64,000 nt of DNA from Pachypanchax playfairii (Eukaryota > Chordata > Actinopteri > Cyprinodontiformes > Aplocheilidae), in NCBI GenBank assembly GCA_006937955.1, contig SSNP01000015.1:4527489-4591488 (forward strand). Reading direction: 5' to 3'. Within the stretch, counting starts at the first letter, position 1; every line of letters begins with the position of its first letter. The notes beneath the pieces were generated by a model. The model was not told the origin of the DNA. It did no database searches and was given only the letters and a program-made list of their open reading frames with translations. The position numbers and the translations under genes were made by a program. Of the stretch, positions 12,801 through 26,165 are shown piece by piece.

Positions 12801-14144
12801 GGAGGGCCCTGCCATTGAGCTGTATGTGTTTGCTACAGGGATGACGAGAAAAAGGGAAAATGAAGATGGGGCTTCTTACATACTTGGTATGAGCTAGTCT
12901 ATAGTGGATCTCCAGCCGTGGCGAACACCCCCCCAAAAAAACTCTGGTGGAAATCTGCCATAAGATGGGCGGATCATTTTCTACAACAATAAAGGTTAAA
13001 AAAGAAACAAAAGAGAAAAACACGGGAACCAGAAACTTCATTTTCTTTTAGTTTGGAGTCTGTTCTGCTAACTTCTTCAAGTTTTACTGTCACTGTACAA
13101 ACGCTGGACAGTAGAAACAAAAGAAAGAGCAAAGGGATGAAGGGCAGGTGGGTAGTAAACACTCAAATCCTCATTCAAAGCACACAGGCAGCCACAGCTC
13201 TCCCCCCTGACTTGTTCAAAGAGTTGGCAACCTTCAGACCAATTAGACATCACAGGGCAGCTTGCACAGTGCCCGGCTTTCATATAAACGGCTCCCCATG
13301 AATTTTTAATCAGCTATAATTTAAGGATTTAAATAAAGATCAAATTCTTCCGGCTGCACTGGGAAGAGGTGTCTGCCTCCATGTATGTGTCTGCATTTTT
13401 ATGCACTCGAAGGCAAGTGAGTGTGCATGAATGTGTTCATCTGTTTCACTCTCCGTCTGCCCCTCCCCGCATCCTTAACACTTCTTCCTTCTCCCCTCCG
13501 CAGTCCCACCTGCCAGTGTTGTGAGCAGAGAGCCGGCAGGTTGTCTAACCCCCAGCAGAAAATTTCCTGACTGACTGGTTGACTGGTTGGCTGGCTGAGT
13601 GGCAGCATGTGAAGAGCAGGAGACAGATCTGCAGGGAATCACTGACAGATGTAATTAATGAGGTCATACTTGGAGCTGGCAGTCCCCTTCATATCCAATT
13701 GCTGACGACCACAACTGAACACACCTGCAGCTCCAAAAGCAAGTGGAAAAAAGGCAAACCGCTATCAGAAGACAAAGAGATCGACAGAAGCAGGGCAGAA
13801 ATGTAGGCAGTGACTGTGGTCTTCATTTTATCTTTTTTAACATATAATGTTGAATATATTAGAAAAAAAACAGATGCACTAAAGTTCAGGTCGCTCAACA
13901 ACAGTAGGTTAAGTTTTTTGTTGGTTTTTTATTAACCACAGACCAAAATTCTGATGTAAATACATAAATAAATGAATAAATAATGTGCAAATTAAACACA
14001 AATTGTTTTTTGATTTCATACCCGGTGTTTTAAATTTGAAACTATCCTGATCTGTTTTGGTTCTTTTGATTCAGGCCCGTGACTTTTCTTTCACACACAA
14101 TAAAACCATTTCAGAACCATTGACTAACCTTACGTTTATGGTTT
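9823..14144. other. Intronic sequence with a long unsupported frame
   Basis: This segment holds the longest open frame in the window (10627-11439, plus, 270 codons). It is rich in Cys, Lys and Gln with low-complexity patches and no recognisable domain, and long frames on the other strand (for example 10704-11123) show that the stretch is simply poor in stop codons. The remainder is unique sequence with poly(T) near 12443 and candidate conserved patches at 13.2-13.7 kb. Confidence 0.6.
13215..13345. promoter_or_regulatory. Candidate conserved intronic block
   Basis: CAGACCAATTAGACATCAC near 13236 and ATGAATTTTTAATCAGC near 13299 lie in a complex, repeat-free stretch. A similar patch with GATGTAATTAATGAGGTCA follows near 13648. 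This is low-confidence inference. Confidence 0.25.
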
Positions 14145-14262
14145 GGTCTGTGGGAGGAAACCTGAGCATCTAGAGAAAACCCACGCACATGCAGGGAGAA
14201 CACGCAAACTCCATGAAGAAAGGTCCAAGCAGGGAATCAAACCCAGAACCTTCATACTGCCT
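14145..14262 (-). mobile_element. Fragment of the same L2/tRNA-SINE-like repeat, minus strand
   Basis: On the plus strand it reads GTGGGAGGAAACC, GAGAAAACCCACGCACATGC, GGGAGAACACGCAAACTCCA and GGAATCAAACCCAGAACCTTC, the complement of the repeat's central part. It covers about 120 bp and lacks both ends. Confidence 0.8.
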
Positions 14263-16221
14263 TCAAAAGGAGATTGTCTTTTTTTTGGTTGAGACTGACA
14301 GAAATCAGAAGTTTGTTTGTTATTGTTTTTTTTTGGGTGAACAGAGTTCACATGAAAAAGAAAAAGAAAAACAGAAGACAAGAGGAACACAAAATAACTA
14401 AATTCTGACAGCACAACATCAACTAAAACCAGATCAATCTTTAATGAAAGTACTACAAATCAATGTCTAGCAAAATACTGATACTTTTTTAACTAGATTA
14501 TGGAAATAATATTAATAATAATTAATAATAATTAATAATAAATATTAAACAGTGAAACGCTCATTAATTACACACTAAGAGTTAATGTCACAATCACTGT
14601 TTTCATTTCTGTTATCTCAAATGAAGCTCCTTCACACACCGAGTTTCTGAGTTAGCATCCACGCGCGGCACTAGCCTTAAAGTTAATTATGCTAAATGTC
14701 AATGAGTATTCCTCTAGTTTCACCTAAACCATCTTATATGATGTCCTGGCCTGTTTTCCAACTTCCGAGTGCAGCGTATTTATTACCTGCAAACAAGCAG
14801 GAAAACAGGCCTTGTCACGTCTCACTGGAGCTCCCTCACTCATCACTAATATGTGAAAATATGTATTCAGGTCAAAGATTTCAGACCTTCCCTTGAGACT
14901 CTGGCTGTCTTCACTCGTCCTCAGAGCAAACGTGCAAACAAACACATGTATTAAAGGGCACATGTTGCCATGCAAATATTCACAGCAGAGGGCGGAATTA
15001 CATGCACATGTGTGTGTGTGTGTTTACGCTTCAATTTTCCTCTTGAAATATGTGAGGCTGACCATCTAATACAGGTTCAATGGAGCACTTACCAACCCTG
15101 AAAACAAAGGAGAGCCTTGGCAGTGCTCTTGTTATCCATCACCTCTTCAGTCTTGCATAAATAACTCTTAATAAATAGCATCATCATGTCAGAGAGCTTT
15201 CAGCTGCTTGGCCTCCCCTGCAGCTCCAACCTATTTTTTCTTCACTCTGCACTTTTATCCTCGCTTGTTTTGCATTTTTGCCTCGCTTAGCATAAAGGGA
15301 TACAAAATATTTTGAAACCAGGTTCCTGGTGACTCTTCAAGGATGCAAGATGCAATTTTCTGGCACAGTCATCTCTCTGGAGGAGAAGGCAGGCTATAGT
15401 GAGTTTAAAACCGGTCTGAGTGGCCGTGCCTGCTCTCTGGTGAGGCATTATCAGCGCCATCAGGGCTCTCTTTATTAAAAAGGACACGGCGTTATTTGAC
15501 AAAAACCCACGGATAATAAATTAATGGTTCAGAAAAGCAAACATTTCAGAAAATATTCACACTCTAATGAGTAAAAGTTCTCTTAAAAGCTAGAGTGTAT
15601 AAGTTTTACCTCCCTCTTCTGGCAGTGAGAGTAAAACAACAGTTTTAGAAATTTGTTGATGCCTATAATTACCTTTATTAAAAACATAAAAAATCAATTT
15701 TTTTCTATCTGACACTTCCTGATTGTTCCACAAAGCTTCTGTCATGGCTTGTAGCTTCCTCCATCTGTAGCTGCCCCCACCCCTTCCCTTCTGATAAACC
15801 AATCAGTGCGAGTTAATGTGCACATCGCTGGCATTGTGCCGATGTGAAAATATTACAACTGCCTCTGAACAATAAAACTGCTTATCACAGGTAAATTTAC
15901 CTGCCACTGAAAGCCTTAATCAGCAAGTGTGAACTCATCTGGCAAAGCTGGAACATAATGGACATTCATTTATTTTAGATGTGACAGTCCAGGGATTCTA
16001 AAAAATAAAAAAATCCTTTCAGTTAGTTTCCTGTCTGTTTATTTTTCATCTTTTAATTTTATTTCTTGTTTTAGGTTTTTGTTAAACAGCATAAAATGAG
16101 TGGATTAAAAGAAAGAATCAGTCTGATCGTTTCAAAACTGCTCACTTTGAACTTTGACTTTGTCCAGATTGAGTAACACAGTAAAAGTTAAAAAGCTCAG
16201 ATCATAAAAATGTTGTTGTTA
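14263..16221. other. Intronic sequence, no gene
   Basis: The AT-only tandem repeat at 14.5 kb and a (GT)7 tract at 15010. A stretch near 15590-15640 (AGTGTATAAGTTTTACCTCC, CTTCTGGCAGTGAGAGTAAA) looks like a decayed dispersed repeat of unknown class. The rest is unique. Confidence 0.55.
14505..14546. repeat. (TAATAAT)-type AT-only tandem repeat
   Basis: Units of the form ATTAATAATA repeat three to four times with about 10-base periodicity. Confidence 0.85.
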
Positions 16222-16645
16222 CTGTTGTTGCTTTGAAAAACCTCAGTTTGGAGAAACAGAGATTAGTTCTATTCAGACAGATGAGCTAACAGCTAATCAC
16301 AGTGAAGCAGCTTCATATTTCAGTCATCTCAGAGCAGTTTCTGTTCTAAACCTCTAAACTGCTATCAGTTTAATGTTACATGGTTATTTTAGCAGGAATA
16401 TTAAGAAATTCTGGCTGGAACTGTTACATGCAGAGCAGGAAGTAGTACAGTAGTACAGTTAGCTACCACCACTAAGTTCTGCTGCAAATACTCATTGAAT
16501 TTTATACAAATAATAGTGTGATGTAAAATGCCTCCAATCTAAAGGTTTATTTAATAACGTTTGCATGAATTTCTATAACATTTTAGAAATTACAGCTGCT
16601 TTAAGACCATTATAATCTACTTTGGAACCAACCCCGTAGCACCTA
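16222..16645. mobile_element. Diverged second copy of the 45.8-kb TIR element
   Basis: It starts CTGTTGTTG and continues CCTCAGTTTGGAGAAACAG at 16241, then follows the 45.8-kb copy in the same order, for example TAAGAAATTCTGGCTGGAACTG near 16402 and TTGCATGAATTTCTATAAC near 16561. Similarity fades near 16645 and no clear right inverted repeat was seen, so this copy is probably truncated. Confidence 0.6.
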
Positions 16646-17757
16646 GATGTAGCTTATAAATCTAATCTGAAGTAACTATTCATCTCCTGTTCAGTATGTC
16701 TACAGGTCAGATATTAATGGATAATCTCTTGAATCTGGCTGCATCACCAAACGGAGCAGTTAACTAGAGTAACCATAAGGTTTACCCAAAATGTTTTAAT
16801 TAAAAAAAATGTAAAATTAGTTAGTTTAAGCTAATAAAAAAGTAGGATTTCCAGAGTTTAACAGGCTCCTAAAGCTGAAAATAACATTAAAAAGCAGCTG
16901 TAAGGACTTTAACTACAATCTTTTACATTGTAAACTGATGTTCACAGAAAGATTCTGACTCATAAAAACAGTTTGTTTCAGTTTGTTAATAATGTTTATG
17001 TAATTTAAAAAATATCCCAGACAATTATTTCATGGGGTGAAAATATTTAAAACTACAGACTTTGGTAACAACTGCGAACATTAATTTTCAAGCTCAAAAC
17101 CTTATTGGCTCTAATTTAAACTCATACTGCTGCAGCAACTAATGCTGCTAATGAGCACGTGAACTAAATCTATTATAAAGACGTTGTCCTCAAAAGGTTA
17201 TTTATCATGGAACACAAGCCGTTTGCAGTGTTTCATACTTTGCACTCTAAAAAGTCATTACACTTTTCTATTTATTAAATACATAATTCAAATAACCTGA
17301 GGTTAACTACAGAGTTCTTTATACTCAGAATGGAACCAGGCACATTTAACAATTAAGAATTGATATCTATAATTGATTTGCATTACATTTTTTTAAGACA
17401 CTTGTGGTTATGGACTTTTTTTTTTTTATTCTTGTCCCTCATTCACATTTGATGATCCAAAAAAAGAATTAAAGAATTTTTGACTGTTAAGAGAAAAACG
17501 ATGAAACCAGGAGAATGACTCTGAACTGTAAAGGTCTTTAACTTGACACACTTGCTGTTGATGTTTTTAACTGTTTACCTGATAAAACTCTTGGACTGAA
17601 CAATTCGAGTGTAAAATAAAGGCCTCAAAAACCCAAAAGAAATAAAATTGAGCAATAAGATGAAACGATTTAAATACAATTTCTAACAGCTGATGAAAAC
17701 AACTAAAGTTCTACTTTAAAGGAACTGGGAGTTTATTTTAATATTGCTTTTTTATCT

Positions 17758-17790
17758 TAACCCCCACCCCCCCACCACCACCACCATCAC
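17758..17790. repeat. C-rich and (CCA)n low-complexity tract
   Basis: Runs of C followed by four to five CCA units. Confidence 0.85.
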
Positions 17791-19772
17791 AGTCTTTCCT
17801 CATTTCTATCTTTTTGATGATGAAACATTCACCAGCTACAGAAACACATTTCAAGTGTTATCATTGTTTTAACAAAGCTTTGGCCTGCCATCCATGTTCT
17901 CTCTGTGTGTGTGTTTCCCTTTTTTCCCCACTTTCCTTTTCCACACTCCACCTCAAAGAGCAGTGTCATGTTTTATCTGACCATCTCACACAGAGCCCAG
18001 AAAACCTCTCTCTTTTATCTGACCACCTCTGTCTACCTCTCTTTTTCTCTGTTTTTTTTTTTTAACCCAACCAAACACACACGGCCATGCCAGAGGGGGC
18101 TGGGATTTGATTAAAAATCACACACATGCACACAATTACTCTTTAATAGAGGAAATACGGGGGAAATAAGTCAAAGGTTAACATGGCCATCCAGGTAAAA
18201 ATTGTCTTGACATGTAATAGCCTGTAGAGAAAAAAAAATCTGATGGCTTTTAGGGTGGATGAGATGGATTGACGCAGAAATGACTATACAAAGAGTTTAA
18301 TAACAGTGGCAGGTACAACTTCATCTCCTTGCCCTCTTCCTTCAGGCTTTCCTCTTTTCATTCTTTCCTTTTATAGAGCTTTTTTTTACTGAGCCAGACT
18401 GGTTGAGCCTTTTTTCACTATACCAAGTTATTTTTAGACAGAAAGGTTCCACAACAGATAGCAATTTTCCAAAGTAGGACGAAGGATGATAACAAGTCAT
18501 TTAAACCCAAAGTGCCTGTCAAGTTAGACTACAACAAAACAGAAAGACTTAAAAGCGAAGCCTATGAGTTCCCAAGACCTCAGAATGTTGCAAAGTAGAC
18601 AATGAGACTACATTAAGTGCTGAACAATGAGGTTTTTAAAGTACAACAAATTCCACAGGGTCTACTAGAGTTATATGCTGTTAAAGATTATGTCCATTGG
18701 TAGGTGATGAATGATTTGACGCTCAGGATACTTTACCAATGATAGCTTAAAGCGCCATTAGCCTGTAACTACAGAGAAAGGGTCAGAGAAAACGGTGAAC
18801 TCCCTGGCAACATACAGAGCAATGGCTGGCTGCAGTCTCCAGAAAGATTCATTAATCTAAAAGGATGAGTCTTGGTTAGGTATAATTAGGCCTCCTGACA
18901 CAGAGAGCCTCACCAGAGCTGTGCTTAAACCTTTTCTAACTAAAAAAAAATAAATCTTTCCAATGTGTTAGCACTGGTTAGCTTTTAAATAAATAGATCA
19001 ATGAAGCTGCATTATCATTGTTTACAAGCATGTCTTTGTATTTTCCTTCGCTTTTAGGCCTGGTCTCTGGGAGTTAATCATTCGTGGGACGCGAGCAGCT
19101 TTAAGACACAAATGCAACTCTTGCTGGCACCAGAGCTTCCAGCATCACCCGCACTTTCTAAATATAACTGTTTTTCCATGGCTCGACCATTTGTGGGACA
19201 GAGTTCACAAGGGCACTTGCCTGAGGAGATGTCTACAATAACATTGTTAGGTAGACCCAAGGAACATGGCAGTCAACACCCTCTTTCATAAAAATAACAC
19301 TGTTATCAGGCCTTTATACACTTTAGTGGCCACATGACCAGATTCACTGAAATGTGTTATTAATCCAACCACTTCACGGTGTTTCTTGCAAACATAAGAA
19401 ATTCTCTTCTTACTTTTTCAAGGGTACAAAGAACTATTTCCCAACTTACGGCCAAGAAATTTAAAGGCAATTTAACTATATTTGTTACTCATCGTATAAA
19501 AGTGAGGCCATGTTATCCTGTTTATAGGAGCTGGAGCCAGAGTCGGCCCACTGGAGACATGAAAGTACTGACTACTCACCTCAATACAATCTTGGCGGGT
19601 TTTTTTTTAAACATCAGTTAACTAATTACAGATGAACATTTCAGAAAAGTGAATATTTGCATGTGCAGCAGCAGCAGCGTTAGACCTATAAAACCTGTAA
19701 AAATGATTGACCCAATGTGCAGTTTGTTCATTCTGAGTTAGGAAGTAGAAAAATAAACTGTAACAGAAGAGA

Positions 19773-19832
19773 GCCTTAACCTGTGACCTTCTTGCTGTGA
19801 GGTAACAGTGCTAACCACCGGACCACCGTGCA
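19773..19832 (-). mobile_element. 5' fragment of the L2/tRNA-SINE-like repeat, minus strand
   Basis: Read on the minus strand it gives CACGGTGGTCCGGTGGTTAG, CACTGTTACCTCACAGCAAG and AAGGTCACAGG, the conserved head of the same family. Only about 60 bp remain. Confidence 0.75.
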
Positions 19833-22800
19833 GTACTCGAGGATCAGCACAAACACGGAATTAAGACCCTTTTCTTCCTGCTCATGTGTAACAGTGAACA
19901 GTGTGTAAGTAGTACACCCATCATTTGCATAATGTAAGGTTAGAATGAGTTGTCTATTTGTCTCTGTTTCTCCTAGGCATGCATACAGGCAATTATTTAT
20001 AATAACATTATAAATCCAACTGGTTCACACGCACAGTTATGGCCCTGGAGAAAAACCCCATAAAAAATAATGATCTAAATGTTTCTAGGTAGAACTAAAA
20101 TTCAGCTTTCATGAGGTGTTAACTGTACTTAGGTTCTATTTGCTTTTTGTGTTTCAGCCTGCATTAAATGTGACTGCGAAAATTTGGAGGATTATAAATC
20201 ACAGCACCCGTCATTACTGGCTCCAGTTAAAAGCAAAAACACAATGCACAGCCTTTTCAATTAGGAGAAACACAACCAGTGATACACCCATTAGGTGTAG
20301 TGCTTTCAGAAATAAAAACTTAAGCCTTTTCCCAACGTAGCTTACATAACACCGATGGCCTTATCAACCCGTTAAAGCAACAGTAACTCTGTCAATCAGA
20401 TACAAATAACTAGTGTGATTAATCGTCTCTTTAGTGCACGTCCAGCAAGACGGTGCAGCACATCAAGCTGACCTAACCTGATGCAGAGAAAGATAAACAA
20501 AGGTTGTTGTTATTTTAGTTTAGGTGAAAAAATGCTTGAGAAATGAACCTCGTAATAGTTGAAAATTAGACAAGTTTGACCAATGCTAACATTTAGTCTC
20601 TTCAAATTAATTCAAATAACTACCGGTAACTTACAATGAGATTCTAAATTAGATAGAATGTAAACGGTCTTTGCAGAGTCTTAGCAAGGTCTTCAGGCAT
20701 GTATTAAAAATTTAATGGGCTTTCCTTGAGAATGTGAGAGGTCCACAAATGTTTTGAGTTTTGGTAGTTTATAATGTAAGTGGTGGAAACATATCTATAA
20801 CATAGGGATGGCTAAGTTGCAGGGGGTCTGAAGCAGGACTGGCCTTGTGCATAGGCTACAACCTAAGTGGTAACATCATTTTGTTAGCGTGGCATGATCT
20901 CCTAGCCATGCCATTGTCTGGCTTGGTGCAGGCATGAGTGTGTCTTTTGCAAGAGATCACCTTGAAAATAGCTGGTAAATCCCTCTGGGAATCCCTCAGA
21001 GTGACTGAAGAACAAACTGAAGAATATTATCCAAATCTGCTGCAACTCAACCGAGTTCTAACAGGTTGTGTAGGAGGTGGAAAGTAGTGGAGTCGTTATT
21101 CATCACGTGAAGGGACCTTAAAGAGCAATGTCAAATATATTCCAGAGAAGACATGAAGCTGTTCGTTCAGATCTGAAACCAACATGTTCCAGAAAATTAA
21201 AGAAAGACGTTCATGTCGGAAAGAACGTTTAGCCACACAAAATATTGCTACTCAGAAAGCCACTGAGTCACAGTGTGTAATTGTATGTTATTGATAGAGG
21301 CTTTTATGTTCTCACAAAATAATAAATAAAAGAAATACGATCAGTGTGCATCCTCTATATTTGGAATGACTGATTAATTTGAGAGCATCAATAAACACAG
21401 AACCTTGCTGATGACATTTACATGAAAGCTGCTCCCATAGCCTGCTTAATAACCACTGCCAGCCGGGCCCTGGGTAACACATCAAGTCACATCCCACTGA
21501 ACTACTTGGGGATCCATTCCTTAAAAAATAATTAACAGGGCCATTAAAAAAAAAGAAATCATACAGCCCACACACTCAATTAACACAACCCATTTTTGCA
21601 CTTTCCCCTCCATTGTGTCCTAGAATAACCCAGTTGAATTGGCACTATTAAGCTGTGGTGGTGCTGCCTGCATGGTGATGGGCCCTCCTGCTATCCTCAT
21701 TCAACCAGCTCTGTTTGTCTGCAGCTTTTAAAAAAAGATTTAAAACCTTCAGAAATCACCTATCAAATCTGCTTGTTTTTAGGGGCATAATCAAGACAAT
21801 CAAGACCAACTTCCCATCTGTTTTTTTTTAAATCAACAGAAGAAAGATTAAAACATCTTTTACCAAGAAACTGAACCTAAACAGACAGAAGGTGGTGGAT
21901 GAGCAAGCAGCTCTTGTGCAAACATATATCTGACACAGAGGCAGAAAGGCCAGCCTTGTTTTGTAGTTGCTGCCACTTCGGCTGATGCTGGGGAACCTAA
22001 AAGCTTTAAGTCAATATTTATGGTTATAAAAAAGACATCTAAAAGTCTTGTGCTGACTAATAAAATGCTGCCTGTCCAGTATATCAAGAAACACTGTCAG
22101 AACTGAAAGGCAATGCAGTTAGTGTGTAAAACTACCACAAAATATTGCCCTAGTGCTCTGTAACACTCATGCACCATGTCCTAAAAATAACTCGTCTTGC
22201 AGCAGTTATTATCATTGGGAACACTTCAGAAAACAGCAGCCCTCGTTGAATGTAAACAAACAGTTAAAAGTGACAGAAGAGGAAGAAAAAAAAAGATAAG
22301 ATACAGCTGGAAAATTTATGTAGAGGCAGGGTGGGATGACTCATGAAAATAAGTGACTGAAATTATTTGGGGAAGGACAATAAGGAGCTTTGAAGCTCTG
22401 AGATTACAGAGCTGATGAAGCAAACCAGGGAGGCTGTGTGTTACAACAGTAATGTTGCACATACTGTGCTGTGTGCCGGTTCTGGTACTCACTGAAAAAA
22501 AAAAAAAAACATGTAGGGCACAGCTTCATCAACCCCCTGGAGGGATGCAGCCATTACATTCACACAGCTCACCTCAGCGGATGGAGGGACAGGCCGGTGT
22601 CTTTGTTCCAAAACAAGTTCATCTTTGTCTCCAGTCTATACCCTCCATTCAGTGTCCATCTGTCATGTGATGTGTGCCTCCGTGGAATGTATTATCAGAT
22701 AAAATGAAGTAACTGCTGGAGCTTTAAAAAAATAAATATGTGGGGTGTAATTACGCAAACTTCAAAGGACAGATGCTTCAATCTCAAACTTCTCATTAAT

Positions 22801-23300
22801 GGTTCACTTATAAAGATGCTCAAAAGAGGGCTGAGAATAACAAGGATGGCTGGATTACTTAATATTCAGCTGAGGGTTTATTAGACGAACCATAACACAA
22901 CATGTTCTTGCACCTTCTCCAAGAGGAGGAACATCTGCTTTACTTGTTGAACCAGTTAAAGACTGGCGTTTGCTTGCATGCAGCTAAAGCTATGAAATAA
23001 TACCTGACCTCATTTAGTGTCAAATTCAAGACTGTATGTATGTGATGTGCACATAAAACTCACACACGAGTACCTCTGGTAGTACTCAGGATGTGTCTGA
23101 TGGTACTCAGAAGACAAGTTGATCTGAGTTATTTACCACTTACATAACAAGCTAATTAATCATCATAAGTTTAACAATGATGTTGAGCTATAACGCAGAC
23201 AAGGTCAAAAAGATGAGCCATTCATGTAAGTCACTACTTTTTTCTAATGTAAATTACAAAATTAGGATATTCTGAGGGGGTGCTTAATATAAAGAATATG

Positions 23301-23658
23301 ACTCCAATTCCAAAAAAGCCAGGATGATGCATTAAATGTAAATAAAAACCTAATACAACAATCTGTAAATCTCCTAACCTCATATTTTATTCTTAACAGA
23401 ATATAAACATCATATTAGATGCTGATATTGACACATTTTACCATTTAAAATTAAAACATTTACTCATTTTGAATTTGATGGCAGCAAAACATCTCGAAGC
23501 AGTTGGAACAGGATGATGTTTACTGTTGTGTAGCATCTCCCCTTTTTTTAACATCTGTCTAAAACATCTGGAGTTTTAGGAGACTAATGTCGTCCCGTTC
23601 TTGTCTGGTACAGGATTTTAGCTGCTCAACAGTTTTTGGTCTTTGTGGCCAGTCAACC
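23301..23658. mobile_element. Fragment of a dispersed DNA-transposon-type repeat
   Basis: The block opens with ACTCCAATTCCAAAAAAG, contains ATGTAAATAAAAAC and TTTGAATTTGATGGCAGCAA, and continues with AGGAGACTAATG, the layout of a dispersed non-LTR-less (DNA type) repeat found in many fish genomes. It is a terminal piece of about 360 bp with many substitutions. I recognise the repeat but am not sure of its superfamily. The opposite end of the element is not present nearby. Confidence 0.65.
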
Positions 23659-26074
23659 AAAAGTCAGATCCCGTATGCTGTCATGTCAGTTTAAATATTA
23701 CAAGTGATGCTAAAACTATATATACATACACATAAAACAATAATTAGAACCGAGTTGTTTCATTAAGGATTCTACCAAACATCCATTTAGGATGTTTATT
23801 TTGATGATTTCTCCTCTCGGTTCTGTTTAGCTCCCAGGATGAGACGTTAATGGTTACAAGCAACAAAGAAAGAAAATAAAACATGCTTCAACTCTCTGAG
23901 CTTACACAAGGGAAACCACAAAAGAAGAGATATAGCTGCACAGTGTAACCCTCATGCTACGGCCGGAAAAGCCTTTGAATACATCACCCCATGCTCCACT
24001 AACTGTATACATTTACCAGAGAAGCAGCCCAGTTTCTACATTCTCGTTCAAAGGTCTGAAGTATCTGAGTAAACTGCATATGTCCCACAAAACACAGTAA
24101 TATAAGGACAAGCAGTAAAACTTATTAAAAGTCTGCCCCTGATTACTGAACAACAATATAAAACCATCATACCATGCATACTGTCCCTGGGTCACTCTGA
24201 TGCTTTTTATAGTTCAGCAGGTTATTTTTACTGCTTGTGAGCAGCTTGTTCAAATTGTAAATAACCCCTAACCACAATTCTTATCCAGAGTACTGATGAA
24301 ATTAACTTGTAGTCAGAGTAAAGAAATGAAAATGGACTATTAAGTGCTGTTTTAACAGATAAATGCCAAATAATACCTGAAGAATCAAGGCCAGGCTGTG
24401 TTCCTACCAGTTACATTCACACTTTGCAACAAGAAATCTTCTGCAGAGGTGCCTGGGGACAGCGCACAGCAAGCAAGACGTGACACACTGCAGAAATCGG
24501 AGGGGTTTTTTGTTTATAGCATCTTCAGAACGACAGATCCTACTTATATCGACTGGTTTACTGGTATCAATATATGCATCTGGACATATCTGCAGTGTCT
24601 ACAAGTGAGTGAAAAGCAACATACAGGCCAGCAGAAAAGAGTTGGAACCAGCCACCGTAACCAGCATTCAGACCCGGTCACGGTGATATCTCCGGAGGAT
24701 TACCTGCTCTATTCACACATGGTCTCACTCTGTCATTTTTCATATTTATTTCTGGGTAGGTAGCTGGATAAACTTCCTATGTAAGTTCAAACCAGAGGTT
24801 GTGGACATTTGCATTCTCTAGTGCAGCCTTCCTGGAAAAAAAACAAAACAAAAAAACTAATGCTCAGAAAATTTCATGGCAGAAGTGAATGTATGAAAAC
24901 AGCTAAAGACATAACATTTCTGAGTAAACCGTACCCGCTCATTAAAGTGCTTCAAGTCATGTTTTGTTTCAGAATGTCCAAGTTCACTGCAGTCGAAAAC
25001 CTTCTGAAATGATCATGTAGGCAGATTATATGTTTACAATCCATAAAGCCAGAATCAGCCTTATTTATAACCCACCTACCATCAAGGAAGAGAAGCCTGA
25101 AAATGATTGCTGCTTTTTTCTTAAGCCCAATCAGCAGTCAGGTGTTGGAACTTTGCATCGGCTTCAGTCTATATTTACCAGCTGAAACTGATTCTGAGAT
25201 TTAAATTCATAAAGCAGCCTGTTCCAAGTATGGCCCCCGACTTGGTAGAGTAACAACTGCACACAGTGTTTACACAAACTTAAAAAAGAGCTATGTGGGG
25301 GGGAAATGACTGGATTTTGATGTTTAACTGCACCGTTCAGCCCCTGCAGGAGGACGAGAGCAGCAAGGGTCAGCAGTGAGTGATCTGGAGAAGGCCATGG
25401 CTGGAACTCTACACTGTGGGTTCAAATAACAAACCCACACTGCAGGTGGTGTTGAGCTGTAGAGCACCTTCAGGGTGTGCACAGCACGCATGAGGACATC
25501 TGTCATGTAAATGAATCTACTAATCAAACAGAAAAAAGACTGTAGTGCAGAAAAGACGATGTGATTTTTTCTTATTACAGACCCGTTTATGTGTAGAACC
25601 TGAGGTTTAAACAGCAAAAACAATTTATCTACAACAGAATTATTACTGTTGGGCAGGTTTCACTGAATAAATAAAGATTATATGAAGAAACAAGAGAATG
25701 AGCCGAGAAATCTGCTGGTTTCAATTTCATACGATCGACTGACACAACGTAGCTGCTGAGATTTCATCTGTTTGGGCTTCAGGGAGACTCACATAGTCCA
25801 AACCTCCTAATTACAGTCTTTTGATCATACCGATGATACATTTCTGTGTAAGGAAAAAAAACCTGTTATTAAGAAAATGATCCGCCATTAATGGAACAAA
25901 AATACAGATTTACTTTGAAAATATTACGATGGAAGAAAAAATCTTGATTAAATGGTAATAAAAATAAAACAACTTCAACCAGTTTTTATTGTCATATCAT
26001 TCAAATTTTGACTAAAATGTAACAATAATAATATAAATAAGAAAAAACAACATATTAATCCTCTTGGAGATTTA

Positions 26075-26165
26075 ACCCATCCCCAAGGTGCAGAAGGCTG
26101 CTAATAGTAAAGTGTGCAGGTTCAATATCCTGCTCAGGGATCCTTGAGCAGGTGGTCTGTCGGGG
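26075..26165 (+). mobile_element. Possible tRNA-SINE-like fragment
   Basis: The segment AGGTTCAATATCCTGCTCAG followed by GGATCCTTGAGCA resembles the B-box and following part of another dispersed fish repeat (...GGTTCAAGTCCC...CTCAGGGGTCCTTGAGCAAG). It is short and diverged. A second SINE-like stretch (GTTGAACCCGTAACTTTCAG near 26251) could belong to the same insertion in rearranged form. Confidence 0.4.

Larger units (their letters stand above)
16646..23300. other. Intronic sequence, no gene
   Basis: AT-rich unique sequence to about 17.8 kb, then more complex sequence. Stretches at 18.44-18.80 kb and 21.31-21.60 kb look like possible conserved elements. The only repeats identified are the low-complexity tract at 17.76 kb, poly(T) near 18052, the SINE-like fragment at 19.8 kb and poly(A) near 22495. 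Confidence 0.55.
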
